A stretch of 39,730 nucleotides of DNA from an uncultured Tenacibaculum sp. (GTDB lineage: Bacteria; Bacteroidota; Bacteroidia; Flavobacteriales; Flavobacteriaceae), in the NCBI GenBank assembly GCA_937922085.1, contig CAKZVD010000110.1:1-39730 (forward strand). Direction: 5' to 3'. Below are positions 1 to 9,047 of the stretch, piece by piece. The notes below the pieces were generated by a model. It saw only the letters and a program-made list of their open reading frames with translations. It ran no database searches and was not told where the DNA came from. The stretch's first letter is position 1; each line of letters opens with the position of its first letter. Both the position numbers and the translations under genes were made by a program.

Positions 1-138
1 AAAAAATCAGAGGAAAACCACAAACAAAAATAGACTTTAAACAAGACTTATTTTCTGTGAAAACTTAAAAAAAACACCTGTTTACAATAGGTAACAACCT
101 AAATATAGGAGATCTTTAAAACTTTCGGACGGCAGTGA
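1..138. repeat. Left copy of 138-bp terminal inverted repeat
   Basis: Bases 1-138 are the exact reverse complement of bases 39593-39730; the match ends at 138/39593 because base 139 and its partner differ. The inner end reads GGCAGTGA. The left copy interrupts a histidine kinase gene, and the kinase reading frame runs into the repeat and stops at 116-118. One frame read inward from base 2 is open for only about a dozen codons before a stop, which would fit the tail of a transposase gene followed by an untranslated end, but that is inference. The likeliest meaning is that each window end lies in a copy of the same insertion-sequence-like element. No transposase is visible. Confidence 0.9.
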
Positions 139-951
139 AACTAGATATAACAGCTAAAGAAAGAAATAAGGATAAAAGTATACCTGTAGAACTTCTTTTT
201 AAAGCTTCGGCATTAGGGTTGGTGTATTTCATTTTAAAGCGTTTGTCAATACCTAAAAAAGTAGATTTAGATTCTATGTTTTTAAACGTTTTGAAAGGAA
301 AAGAGTTATGACTTGTATGAATAGAATCTCCTTCATAGTAATCAAAAGCATAGTTAACTTTAATATTTTTCTTAATTAAATCTTCTTGTAAAATAGAGTC
401 TATTTTTTGATGATTAATAGTGTCATTTTGGACTGATATAAACACCGTTTTTAGACTGTTAATTATTTTTAAACTATCGGAAGCTTTTTTCCCTTTAAAA
501 ACATGAATACTTTTGTTTTTAGCAAGTCTAAAATCTTGTATTTTATCTTGTTTAAGAAGAGTATCTATTGTGTTATCTTTATTAAGCCTAGTCATAGATA
601 CAGAACCTCTATGATTATGAGAGTCGCTACAATCATAGTTATTAGTAGAACTATATAAAAGACAGTCATCTTTTTTTTCTTTCCATTTGAAGGGAAAAAA
701 CATTCTATAGTTTTGTCAATTGATTTTTTATTATTTAAGTCGTTTTTATCTATAATAGTGAAGTAAGTTTCCTTAGATAAATCAACAAAATATTGTTCTA
801 AAGCATTATCTAAACTTATTTGAATTTCATTTACAACACGTTGCTTGTTTTGTTGGTAATTTTTGTAATTCCAATAAAACTGTACTGCAATTGTCATAAT
901 GATAGTTGCAGAAATAAAGTAAAGAATCCAATTGTATTTCTGGGTTTTCAT
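116..951 (-). pseudogene. Sensor histidine kinase, N-terminal remnant, frameshifted and truncated
   Basis: This is the amino-terminal sensor half of a flavobacterial histidine kinase. From the ATG at 951 the frame gives MKTQKYNW, a membrane segment (about residues 10-28), and the periplasmic pattern RVVNEIQISLDNALEQYF typical of these kinases. That frame runs on to 592 without further similarity. The remaining periplasmic part continues in another frame from about 703, through VFKGKKASDSLKIINSLKTV to a second membrane segment LLSLFLSLAVISS. It then enters the 138-bp repeat and ends after seven foreign residues. The frames are best joined at the eight-T run at 671-678, which fits loss of one base. 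The HisKA and ATPase domains are absent, so the product cannot signal. The gene is divergent from the GLPGLI operon and may once have controlled it. The frameshift could be a sequencing error; the truncation is clear. Confidence 0.85.
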
Positions 952-990
952 AATTCAAAGGTACATTTATAAATCAATAAAAATAAGCCG

Positions 991-1046
991 ATTAACACTA
1001 GTTAACACTCGTTAACCAAAGAGGAAGAATTTGAATGACATCTTTG
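991..1046 (+). promoter_or_regulatory. Three 10-bp direct repeats plus -7-like box upstream of GLPGLI operon
   Basis: Bases 991-1000, 1001-1010 and 1011-1020 read ATTAACACTA, GTTAACACTC and GTTAACCAAA, a TTAAC repeat in perfect 10-bp register. CATCTTTG at 1039-1046 matches the Bacteroidetes -7 box TAnnTTTG at all but the first base. No TTTG lies at the -33 position; the repeats end about 18 bp upstream of the -7-like box. That layout suits a promoter needing an activator, for example an OmpR-type response regulator bound to helical-turn repeats. The adjacent broken histidine kinase makes a two-component system the natural candidate. No response regulator lies in the window. Confidence 0.55.
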
Positions 1047-1070
1047 TCGAAGAATTTAAAATATTAAAAA

Positions 1071-1907
1071 ATGATACGACTTATAACAATTTTACTATTT
1101 TTTTTAATAAGTAGTTTACATGCTCAAAATTTTCAAGGGAAAGCGATTTATAAAACACATAGAAATCCAGATTTAAAAATTAGTACAGGAAAAAACGCTC
1201 CTAATGCTGATTTGCAAAAGAAATTGCATGAACAAATGAAAAAAATGTTTCAAAAAACATATACACTAAATTTTACAAAAACAAATTCTACATATACTCA
1301 AAACAAAGAATTAGAACCTGAAGTGAAGAATGGAGGAGTAAAGGTGATGATTATTGGAAATGGAGGCGGTAATGATATTCTTTATAAAAATACAGGAGAA
1401 AAAAGATATGTAAATAAAACAGAAATTAGTGGAAAACAATTTTTAATTAAAGATAAACTTAAAGAATATGAATGGGAAATGAGTTCTGAGACAAAGAAAA
1501 TAGGTAAATATACTTGCTATAAGGCAACTAGAACAAGAGAAGAAGAGAAAACTAGTTATATAATGGTAGATGGAGAAAATGAAGAGAATAAAGAAAAAGT
1601 AATAGTGAAAACTACAGTATGGTATACCCCTCAAATTCCAATAAACAACGGGCCAGATATGTATTGGGGCTTACCAGGTTTAATCTTAGAAGCTCATGAA
1701 GGAGAACAAACAATTGTATGTGTCGAATTAGTATTGAATTCTTCTAAGAAGATAGAGATAAAGGAGCCTAAGAAAGGAAAGAAAGTAACACAACAAAAGT
1801 TTGAGGAAGTTATGAAAGAGAAAACTCAAGAAATGATGGAAAGATTTAAAAATAATAGAAAATCTAACAAAAACGGAGAAAGTATGAGTTTTGAAATTAA
1901 AGGATAA
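1071..1907 (+). CDS. GLPGLI family secreted protein (first copy)
   Basis: This 278-residue protein has a signal peptide ending near HAQ (residues 17-19) and belongs to the Bacteroidetes GLPGLI family, whose function is unknown. The hallmark GLPGLI is at residues 200-205, preceded by the usual WYTPQIP and YW segments. A second conserved stretch, EWEMSSETKKIGKYTCYKAT, precedes it and is shared nearly word for word with the next gene. The C-terminal tail is Lys/Glu/Met-rich. It is expected in the periplasm or at the outer membrane. The ATG follows an A-rich tract without Shine-Dalgarno. It is the first gene of a unit with a second GLPGLI gene and an outer-membrane receptor, so these proteins probably act together. 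Family assignment is firm; the role is open. Confidence 0.9.
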   Translation: MIRLITILLFFLISSLHAQNFQGKAIYKTHRNPDLKISTGKNAPNADLQKKLHEQMKKMFQKTYTLNFTKTNSTYTQNKELEPEVKNGGVKVMIIGNGGGNDILYKNTGEKRYVNKTEISGKQFLIKDKLKEYEWEMSSETKKIGKYTCYKATRTREEEKTSYIMVDGENEENKEKVIVKTTVWYTPQIPINNGPDMYWGLPGLILEAHEGEQTIVCVELVLNSSKKIEIKEPKKGKKVTQQKFEEVMKEKTQEMMERFKNNRKSNKNGESMSFEIKG

Positions 1908-1950
1908 TTTTTAGGTGATTAAACCTTTAGCTTTTTTTATAGTCCTACTG

Positions 1951-1971
1951 AAATAGCAAAAGCTATTTTTT
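1951..1971 (+). terminator. Hairpin with T-run between the two GLPGLI genes
   Basis: AAATAGC at 1951-1957 and GCTATTT at 1962-1968 form a perfect 7-bp stem with a four-A loop, followed by more Ts. It lies 44 bp after the first GLPGLI gene and 26 bp before the second. It could be a partial terminator that lowers expression of the two downstream genes. The stem is AT-rich, so termination may be leaky. Confidence 0.55.
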
Positions 1972-1996
1972 AAATTAAATAAAAAGCTAATTTATC

Positions 1997-2845
1997 ATGA
2001 AATCTTTTTTTACCTATCTGTTTATTCTATATTCTTTTACCAGTTTTTCTCAAAAATCCTTTCAAGGAAAAGCAATATATCAATCAAAAACAACATTTGA
2101 TATGAATCAATGGAATAATCGAGAAATGTCTGAACAGCAAAAGAAAAGAATTATGGAAAGGATGAAAAATATGTTAGAAAAAACATATTTCTTAGATTTT
2201 AATAAAACAGCTTCTGTATATAAAGAAGAAGAAAAGTTAGATGCGCCAGGAGGAAGAGGAGGTTTTCGTTTTGGAGGTTTTACAGGAGGAGTTAAATATA
2301 AAAATACCTCAAGTAAAGTATTTTTAGAAGAAAGTGAGTTTTTCGGAAAAAAGTTTTTGATAAGTGATGAAAGTACAATGCCTGAATGGGAAATGAGCTC
2401 TGAAACAAAAAAGATAGGAAGCTATTTATGTTATAAAGCAACAATGATAAAAAAAACAGATGCTTTTGATTGGAGAAATATGAGAAGAAGACCTAAAGGC
2501 AAAAAAAAGAAAGAAAATACAGAAGTTAAAAATATTACAGAAGAAATTGAAATGCCAAAAGAGGTTTTAGTTACAGCATGGTATACTCCTCAAATTCCTG
2601 TTAGTAATGGTCCAGGTGAATACTGGGGGTTACCAGGTTTAATTTTGGAAGTAAACTCAGAAAGAACTACAATTTTATGTACAGAAGTAATTTTAAACCC
2701 TAAAGAAAAAACAACAATTAAAGAGCCTGCAAAAGGAGAAAACGTTACAAGGAAGGAATATAATGTTATAGTGAAAAAGAAGATGGAGGAAATGAGAGAA
2801 ATGTGGAGAGGAAGAAGAGGAAGGGGAAGAGGATCTAGACGTTAG
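1997..2845 (+). CDS. GLPGLI family secreted protein (second copy)
   Basis: This 282-residue paralogue of the preceding gene has a signal peptide ending around SFSQ (residue 19). GLPGLI is at residues 211-216 within EYWGLPGLILEV, and the protein repeats the conserved EWEMSSETKKIGSYLCYKAT stretch. Two features differ from the first copy. A Gly/Arg/Phe-rich patch (GGRGGFRFGGFTGG) lies in the first half, and the C-terminal tail is very basic and glycine-rich (RGRRGRGRGSRR). The tail could bind an acidic surface or partner; this is inference. It ends 18 bp before the outer-membrane receptor gene, so the two are almost surely co-transcribed. Confidence 0.9.
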   Translation: MKSFFTYLFILYSFTSFSQKSFQGKAIYQSKTTFDMNQWNNREMSEQQKKRIMERMKNMLEKTYFLDFNKTASVYKEEEKLDAPGGRGGFRFGGFTGGVKYKNTSSKVFLEESEFFGKKFLISDESTMPEWEMSSETKKIGSYLCYKATMIKKTDAFDWRNMRRRPKGKKKKENTEVKNITEEIEMPKEVLVTAWYTPQIPVSNGPGEYWGLPGLILEVNSERTTILCTEVILNPKEKTTIKEPAKGENVTRKEYNVIVKKKMEEMREMWRGRRGRGRGSRR

Positions 2846-2863
2846 TTAATCAAATTTTAAAGT

Positions 2864-5590
2864 ATGAAAAAACTATTTACAATAGCAATTATTTTAATTG
2901 CAAGTTATACTAGTGCCCAAATTAAACTCACAGGAGTTGTGAAAGATAGTTTAGGGAATAACTTAAAGATGGCTAATTTAATAGCTATTAATAAACAAAA
3001 TAAGAAGATAGATTCTTACGGCTTTACTGATGCTTTTGGAAATTATAAGTTGAATTTAAAGAAAAATTCAAACTATACTGTTACAGTGAGTTATGTTGGG
3101 ATGAAAACAACTAATATTACTATTTCTACTAAAGAAAAAGAAATAAAAAAAGAAATTGTTTTACAGTTAGATAATACATTAGATGAGGTAGAAATTATTT
3201 CTAAAATGCCTGTAACTGTTAAAGGAGATACTATTGTTTATAATGCTGATTCTTTTAAAAGTGGAACAGAGAAGAAGTTGGGAGATGTTTTAAATAAATT
3301 ACCAGGAGTAGAAGTAAATGATGAAGGAGAGATTCAGGTAGAAGGGAAAACGGTGAAAAAGGTAATGGTTGAAGGTAAAGATTTCTTTGACGGTGATTCT
3401 AAATTAGCAACCCAAAATATTCCTGCAAATGCGATCGATAAAGTTCAGGTTTTAAAGAATCATAGTGAGGTGAGTCAGATGAGTAGTGTGACGGATAATG
3501 AAGATAATATTGTCATTAATATAAAATTGAAAGAAGGAAAAAAGAATTTTTGGTTTGGCGAAATTTCTGCTGGTATAGGAATGGCTACAGAGGATTCACG
3601 TTATTTAATTCACCCAAAATTGTTCTATTACAGCCCTAAGTATAGTTTAAATTTTATTACGGATTTTAACAATATAGGAGAAGTTCCTTTTACACGTCGC
3701 GATTACTTTAAATTTACCGGAGGTTTTAGAGGTGGAGGTGGAAGAGGAACAGGATTTAATGTAGCTTCTTCTGATATTGGATTCTTAACATTAAGGAATA
3801 ATAGAGCAAAAGAAATTGAAGCTAGGTTTGGAGCATTAAATTTTAGTTATTCTCCAAAAAAGAATTGGGATTTAAGCGGTTTTGCAATCTATTCGGGAAA
3901 TGATATAGATATAGAAGAAAACACATTACGAAATTACATCAATCCAAATGAATCAAATGATGCTTCTATAGATACAGAAACGACAGAAAGTGTAACGAGT
4001 CAAAAAAGTAACTTAGGGTTAATAAAATTAAGCTCTAGTTATAAACCAAATGTAAATAATCAGTTCGATTATGATGTGTTTGCAAAAATTTCAGATCAAG
4101 AAGAACAGCAATTATTAACATCAAATAGAACAACGATTAAAGATGTGTCTACAATTGTGCCAATTAATCAATTAACAAAGCAAAACCCTTATTCAATTAA
4201 TCAAAATTTAAATTATTATTATACTTTAAATGAACGAAATATTTTTGCTTTTGAAGGACAACATTTATGGCAAGACGAAGACCCTTTTTATAATGCTAAA
4301 TTATCTCAACTATCATTCTCTAATCAATTAGGTTTAGATAATACGCAAGCCTTATTTGATACTTCTCAGAATAAAAGAATTAAAACAAATAAAGTAGATG
4401 CTAAGCTAGATTATTACTATGTAATAAATCCGAAAAATAATATAAATGTTACTTTAGGAACCACTATAAGTAATCAACAGTTTAATTCAGATGTTTTTCA
4501 GTTTTTAGATAACGGTACTCAAGTAAATATTAATAATTCAACTGCAATTAATGATGTTGACTATTCTTTTGATGATTATTATGTAGGATTACACTATAAA
4601 TTTATTACAGGAATTTTTACATTTAATCAAGGGTTTACAGCGCATCAATATTCAGCAGAAAACACACAATTAGGAAGTGTTTTTGATAATAGTTTTACAA
4701 AGTTATTACCAGATGCTTCTATTAAGGTGTCTTTAAAAAAATCAGAAACATTAAGATTAAATTATAGTCAACAAGTTAGTTTTACAGATATTAATAGTGT
4801 TGCAGAAGGATTTGTTTTTAACAATTATAATCGTTTGTATAGTGGAAATAGAGAGTTAGAAAACTCATTATCTCACAATGTTAATTTAAGTTACTTTAGT
4901 TTTAATATGTTTAATTATACAAATGTATTTGCAAATATTAATTATAGTAAGCGAATAGATGCTGTAAAAGGGTTAACAAGATTTGATGGTGTAGATCAAG
5001 TAGCTAGTTCTATTAATTCTGTTTTTCCTGATGAAACAATTTCTGCAAATGGAAATTTTCAAAAAAGTTATAGAAAGTTTAAAATAACTGTAGGAGGTAA
5101 TGTTGGATACTCAATATCTAATAACCTTTTTTCACTTCAAGATGGATCTATAGAAAATAGAGAGTCTAATTCTCTTTCTCAATCTTATAGAACAAGATTC
5201 AGTTCTAATTTTAGAAATGCACCAAATTTTGATATAGGTTATAACCTTAGTATTAATAAATATGATCAAGGAGGAATTGTAAACACATTTACAACTCATA
5301 GTCCTTTTGTAAAGTTTGATACATTTATTACTGATGAATTAGTGTTTAATACAAAATATACTTATAATAATTATAGAAACGAGTTAAGAGTATTAAATGA
5401 TTATAGTTTTTGGGATGCTGATTTAACATATCAGAAAGCAAAAAGTAGTTGGGAATATAAAATAAAAGCTACGAATATATTAAATACAAAAACACTAAAT
5501 CAAGATAATACGAACACAATTTTTAATAGCACTTCTGCTTATATAATACAGCCAAGGTATGTGACTTTTAGCATGAAATATAATTTGTAG
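2864..5590 (+). CDS. TonB-receptor-like outer membrane beta-barrel protein with carboxypeptidase-regulatory domain
   Basis: This 908-residue outer-membrane protein has a signal peptide (residues 1-19, ending TSAQ). It then has a carboxypeptidase-D regulatory-like beta-sandwich (about 21-105, with the SYVGMKTT strand) and a plug-like domain (about 115-225, containing KLGDVLNKLPGVEVNDEG and NIPANAIDKVQVLKNH). The rest is a large beta-barrel ending in alternating aromatic residues (FSMKYNL). Together with the GLPGLI proteins it could form an envelope uptake or export complex. I see no clear TonB box, so energy coupling is uncertain. The substrate cannot be read from the sequence. The cassette partner is repeated at 13457-16141 with the same plug motif, so this barrel type and GLPGLI go together here. 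Confidence 0.88.
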   Translation: MKKLFTIAIILIASYTSAQIKLTGVVKDSLGNNLKMANLIAINKQNKKIDSYGFTDAFGNYKLNLKKNSNYTVTVSYVGMKTTNITISTKEKEIKKEIVLQLDNTLDEVEIISKMPVTVKGDTIVYNADSFKSGTEKKLGDVLNKLPGVEVNDEGEIQVEGKTVKKVMVEGKDFFDGDSKLATQNIPANAIDKVQVLKNHSEVSQMSSVTDNEDNIVINIKLKEGKKNFWFGEISAGIGMATEDSRYLIHPKLFYYSPKYSLNFITDFNNIGEVPFTRRDYFKFTGGFRGGGGRGTGFNVASSDIGFLTLRNNRAKEIEARFGALNFSYSPKKNWDLSGFAIYSGNDIDIEENTLRNYINPNESNDASIDTETTESVTSQKSNLGLIKLSSSYKPNVNNQFDYDVFAKISDQEEQQLLTSNRTTIKDVSTIVPINQLTKQNPYSINQNLNYYYTLNERNIFAFEGQHLWQDEDPFYNAKLSQLSFSNQLGLDNTQALFDTSQNKRIKTNKVDAKLDYYYVINPKNNINVTLGTTISNQQFNSDVFQFLDNGTQVNINNSTAINDVDYSFDDYYVGLHYKFITGIFTFNQGFTAHQYSAENTQLGSVFDNSFTKLLPDASIKVSLKKSETLRLNYSQQVSFTDINSVAEGFVFNNYNRLYSGNRELENSLSHNVNLSYFSFNMFNYTNVFANINYSKRIDAVKGLTRFDGVDQVASSINSVFPDETISANGNFQKSYRKFKITVGGNVGYSISNNLFSLQDGSIENRESNSLSQSYRTRFSSNFRNAPNFDIGYNLSINKYDQGGIVNTFTTHSPFVKFDTFITDELVFNTKYTYNNYRNELRVLNDYSFWDADLTYQKAKSSWEYKIKATNILNTKTLNQDNTNTIFNSTSAYIIQPRYVTFSMKYNL

Positions 5591-5609
5591 TTTGAGTTTA
5601 ATTAGTAAG

Positions 5610-5644
5610 AAAAAGGGTGAGTTATTTAATAACTCACCCTTTTT
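5610..5644. terminator. Perfect bidirectional terminator
   Basis: Two 17-nt arms (5610-5626 and 5628-5644) are exact reverse complements around a single central T. They have a GGGTGAG core and A5/T5 flanks. The hairpin works in either direction and separates the convergent receptor gene and metalloprotease gene. Confidence 0.92.
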
Positions 5645-5665
5645 AAATATAAAATTTTAAACTTC

Positions 5666-8600
5666 TTATTTTATAATAATCTTCTTGGTAGATTGTTTGT
5701 TTCCATTTCTAATTTGTAATAAATACAATCCACTATTTAAATTGTCAAAACTTAATTCTTCAGAGAACGTGTTTGGAGTGTTTTTATACATTAAAGATTT
5801 TACCACTCTACCTCTAATATCATGCACTTGTATATCTACTTTGTCTGTATCTAATACTTCAAAAGATAAATTGAAGGTTCCATTTGATGGATTCGGATAT
5901 AGATTAAATTTTCCAAAATTAAAATCATCTAAAGAAGCAGTAGCGCTACCTAATGAAACAGTATAATCTTCTGTTTCTCCCCATTCAGAAGTGTTATGAT
6001 CAGAGTCACAAGCGCCTTTTCCAAAATCAACTGAAGTAGTTGAATTGATGTTTCCAAAATATTCTATAACAACCCGCATCCTTGTAACTACATTTCGAAC
6101 ACTTGAGGGAACTTTAATATCTAAGCTAACTGTACTAGTTGCGCCAGATAAACTTCCTAAATCATATCTTTCATCAGTAGTATTAAAAATTAAATCTTTA
6201 TTCCAGTCGATAAAAACATAACAATGATCTTGAAAACCAACAGGGTTAAACGTTACACTTATAGTATGAGTTTCATCAGCTTTAAGATTAGTGAAAATAG
6301 AAGTGAAATCTTCATAACCATCTACAGTGTCATTACCAGAATTGTTATTTATTGTGTTAAAAGTAACATTTGTAATGTGTTCTGTTCCGCCTGCTTCATC
6401 AGTAAAAAGAGAAGTACAATAAACAGGGTCTTCAGTTGTAAAACTAAAAACACTTGTATAATTCCCTTCTCCACAAGGTTTTTTAGGTTTTATTCTCCAA
6501 AAATATTGAGATAAACCTTCTAAAGGAATGCTGCTAAGTGAGTAAGAATTAGTAGTTGAATTATCAGAAAAAACAATATTGTTAAACGTATTGTCTGTTG
6601 CTATTTCTATGTCAAAAGAAGTAGCTTCGGCAATGTTTTCCCAAGTAAAATCTGGTATAATACTAATATTTGTAGCTCCATTTGTTGGAGATTGCAATGA
6701 GAAACTAGGAAAAGAATTGTCTAGTATTTGTAATTCTATATTTGTTGTTTGAGAAATAGATGTAGAATTAGCTTGAATAGTAACATCATAAATATCTGGA
6801 GCAATTCCATTTAAATTTGTGATAGTCATTTTAACTGTACCATCGCTATTTATTGTTGAAGGAGAAAAAGTAATAGTAGCACCTGTAGGAGCATTGGAAG
6901 CGCTTAAAGACACTGTTTCGTTAAAACCATTTACAAAATCGAAGTTAAAATCATATTCAACAGTAGGGTTTCCTATGTTACATGCAGCTTGCCTAGTAGT
7001 AGCGGTATCAACAGTAAATGTAGGAGTAGTAGAGTTTATTGTAAAGTTTATTGAATTAACATTGTAAAAAATATTGCCAACTGCTTCAACCATAATTCTA
7101 GCAGTTGTAGTTGCATTATCTGGAACAATAATATCATGACTCCCATCATTAGGAGTGCTATCTACAAGTGTTATAGGAAAAGTAATTCCTCCATCTAAAG
7201 AAAGTTTAATTCTTACATTTTGGCAATTAATAGGAGCTTGATCTGTTGTTGATTTATCCCAAGTAATTGTTTGAGTAGTTCCAGTGTCCCACGTTCCGGC
7301 TGTACTAGGAGCAGTAACAGAAAAAGCTTCAACATCAGCAACCGTAATTTTCATGTCATCTCTTGCAGTAGACCCTCCGTTAGAGCTATTGTCACGAACA
7401 GTTAATGAAAAATTCATTTCTCTAGCTACACTAGGTAATACTTCCCATGTTGTAAATAAGTTACCTTGTACTACTTCCGATAAAGGAGGTAAATGTCTAG
7501 AAGTTGTGCTTTTTGGAGGTAAGGATCTAAATAAGGGACCAGCAATAGCTCCAGAGACAGGAGGAGCAGTTGTGATTTCATTATCTATTTGTTCCCAACA
7601 ATAAGTTAAATTTACATTTCCATCAGGGTCTGTACCAGATCCATCTAGTTTTAATGGAGTTAATTTTGGAACAATATAATCTAAACCAGCATTTGCTATT
7701 GGTGCATTATTTCCTGTATCTGTTTCTGTAGCACAAGTGTGTGTTTGAAGTGTACCTCTCATTTGGGCTATACTAATAGCATGAAAGTAATCATCAGTAT
7801 TAGGTTGAACGTTTGGATTACATATACCTGCATAACTCATTATAGTAGATCCACTACCAGGTTCTACAGATGTTGAAGGAGATCTATTACAATCATTATT
7901 TTGAGTATGAAAAGCTCCGAATTGATGACCTATTTCATGAGAAACAAAATCTACATCATAGGGATCTCCAATAGGAGTTACTCCTGAAGTCATCGCACTT
8001 GCTTTAGAAGAACTACATATTGACGGTGTTGTTGCTAACCCACTATTACTACCTTGTGCAAAAGAATGACCTATATCATAATTAGAAGTGCCAATTACTC
8101 TATCGCAAAGTAGTTGATTTTCATCAATTAACGTTTGTTCATTATTATTTGTTAAATTATCAGTAGTAGGATCTAAATTAATTAATGGATTAGCCCCACT
8201 ATTTAAAACAATATTCATTTTAACAGCTAAATCTCTTTCAAATAAACCATTAACTCTAGCCATAGTTGTATTCATTGCAGAAAGAACTGCAGCTCTTTTT
8301 TGAGTATCAGTACCAGTAGTAACTCCTTGATTTGTTATATGAAACTGAGCATATTCACCTGTACAAGATAAGGCTAAACGGAATGTTCTTAGTTTTCCAT
8401 CATTGGCATTTCTTGAAGTTGCCGTTTTTTCTTCCTTTGTTTGTTGTTCTTTAAGAACGCATTGAAAATCAGAGGTTTGTTTTTGGATGTTTGCTCTGCT
8501 ATAACTAATATATGTTTTGTTATCTTTTGTGTATGGGTCAATGTAAAATGTAGGTTTACTTGAAGAATATATAGCAACGTGTATTCCATCATTTCCAATA

Positions 8601-8962
8601 CTCATTTTACCAGTAGAAGCACTATCTTTAATATTCTGTAAAGAATACGATTTAATAAAACCATATTCAGAACTAAGTGGTTCTGAAAAATTTGAAGACT
8701 CAATCAAATAAAATTTAGAAATGGTACCATCATTATTAGGTAATTCAATAGTTTTTTTTGATCCTCTATTTTGAATATTTAATTGTCTCTTAAAATCCTC
8801 AATATTTAAACTATATAATGTACTCTTTTTAGGTTGAGTTTTTCTAAATGTTGACTGACCTTTAAATGCAACATTTTCAATATTCAATTTTTTCCACGAA
8901 CTTTGCGCTTCAACAATAAAACTAACACTTAGTAAAATTAAAAACAGTGTAATTTTTTTCAT
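5666..8962 (-). CDS. Secreted reprolysin-like zinc metalloprotease with type IX secretion tail
   Basis: This is a 1098-residue multidomain exoprotease. It has a signal peptide (residues 1-19, VEAQ), a propeptide-like region to about 190, and a metzincin catalytic domain. The zinc motif HEIGHQFGAFH has ligands H342, H346 and H352, catalytic E343, and a Met-turn at M375 (IMSY). A PKD/REJ-like segment (about 420-540) and Ig/Fn3-like beta domains follow. A GEVED-type domain (about 856-1000) contains WNKDLIF and ends in GETEDYTVSL. From residue 1018 there is a type A sorting domain (LYPNPSNG to KKIIIK) recognised by the type IX secretion system, so the enzyme is exported and probably anchored or released at the cell surface. 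It is a single-gene unit with no inhibitor or chaperone next to it. The role is likely degradation of external protein. Confidence 0.93.
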   Translation of the reverse strand: MKKITLFLILLSVSFIVEAQSSWKKLNIENVAFKGQSTFRKTQPKKSTLYSLNIEDFKRQLNIQNRGSKKTIELPNNDGTISKFYLIESSNFSEPLSSEYGFIKSYSLQNIKDSASTGKMSIGNDGIHVAIYSSSKPTFYIDPYTKDNKTYISYSRANIQKQTSDFQCVLKEQQTKEEKTATSRNANDGKLRTFRLALSCTGEYAQFHITNQGVTTGTDTQKRAAVLSAMNTTMARVNGLFERDLAVKMNIVLNSGANPLINLDPTTDNLTNNNEQTLIDENQLLCDRVIGTSNYDIGHSFAQGSNSGLATTPSICSSSKASAMTSGVTPIGDPYDVDFVSHEIGHQFGAFHTQNNDCNRSPSTSVEPGSGSTIMSYAGICNPNVQPNTDDYFHAISIAQMRGTLQTHTCATETDTGNNAPIANAGLDYIVPKLTPLKLDGSGTDPDGNVNLTYCWEQIDNEITTAPPVSGAIAGPLFRSLPPKSTTSRHLPPLSEVVQGNLFTTWEVLPSVAREMNFSLTVRDNSSNGGSTARDDMKITVADVEAFSVTAPSTAGTWDTGTTQTITWDKSTTDQAPINCQNVRIKLSLDGGITFPITLVDSTPNDGSHDIIVPDNATTTARIMVEAVGNIFYNVNSINFTINSTTPTFTVDTATTRQAACNIGNPTVEYDFNFDFVNGFNETVSLSASNAPTGATITFSPSTINSDGTVKMTITNLNGIAPDIYDVTIQANSTSISQTTNIELQILDNSFPSFSLQSPTNGATNISIIPDFTWENIAEATSFDIEIATDNTFNNIVFSDNSTTNSYSLSSIPLEGLSQYFWRIKPKKPCGEGNYTSVFSFTTEDPVYCTSLFTDEAGGTEHITNVTFNTINNNSGNDTVDGYEDFTSIFTNLKADETHTISVTFNPVGFQDHCYVFIDWNKDLIFNTTDERYDLGSLSGATSTVSLDIKVPSSVRNVVTRMRVVIEYFGNINSTTSVDFGKGACDSDHNTSEWGETEDYTVSLGSATASLDDFNFGKFNLYPNPSNGTFNLSFEVLDTDKVDIQVHDIRGRVVKSLMYKNTPNTFSEELSFDNLNSGLYLLQIRNGNKQSTKKIIIK

Positions 8963-9047
8963 AAAGGTTTAATTTAAAATTATAAGTTTTTTGTAATAAT
9001 TAACATTTATTAATTTGTTAACAAAAAACTAATTACTATACAAAAGT

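Noticed and set aside
671..678. Programmed frameshifting in the kinase gene
   Set aside because: The gene is also truncated by the repeat and lacks its catalytic part, so decay or a sequencing error at a homopolymer is simpler.
592..703. Hydrophobic tail of the first kinase frame as a real membrane helix
   Set aside because: The other frame in the same stretch joins a continuous kinase sensor sequence; the hydrophobic run is a by-product of the shifted frame.
5685..8598. Several frames of 60-110 codons opposite or overlapping the metalloprotease gene
   Set aside because: They are shadows of a well-supported long gene, without domains or own start context.
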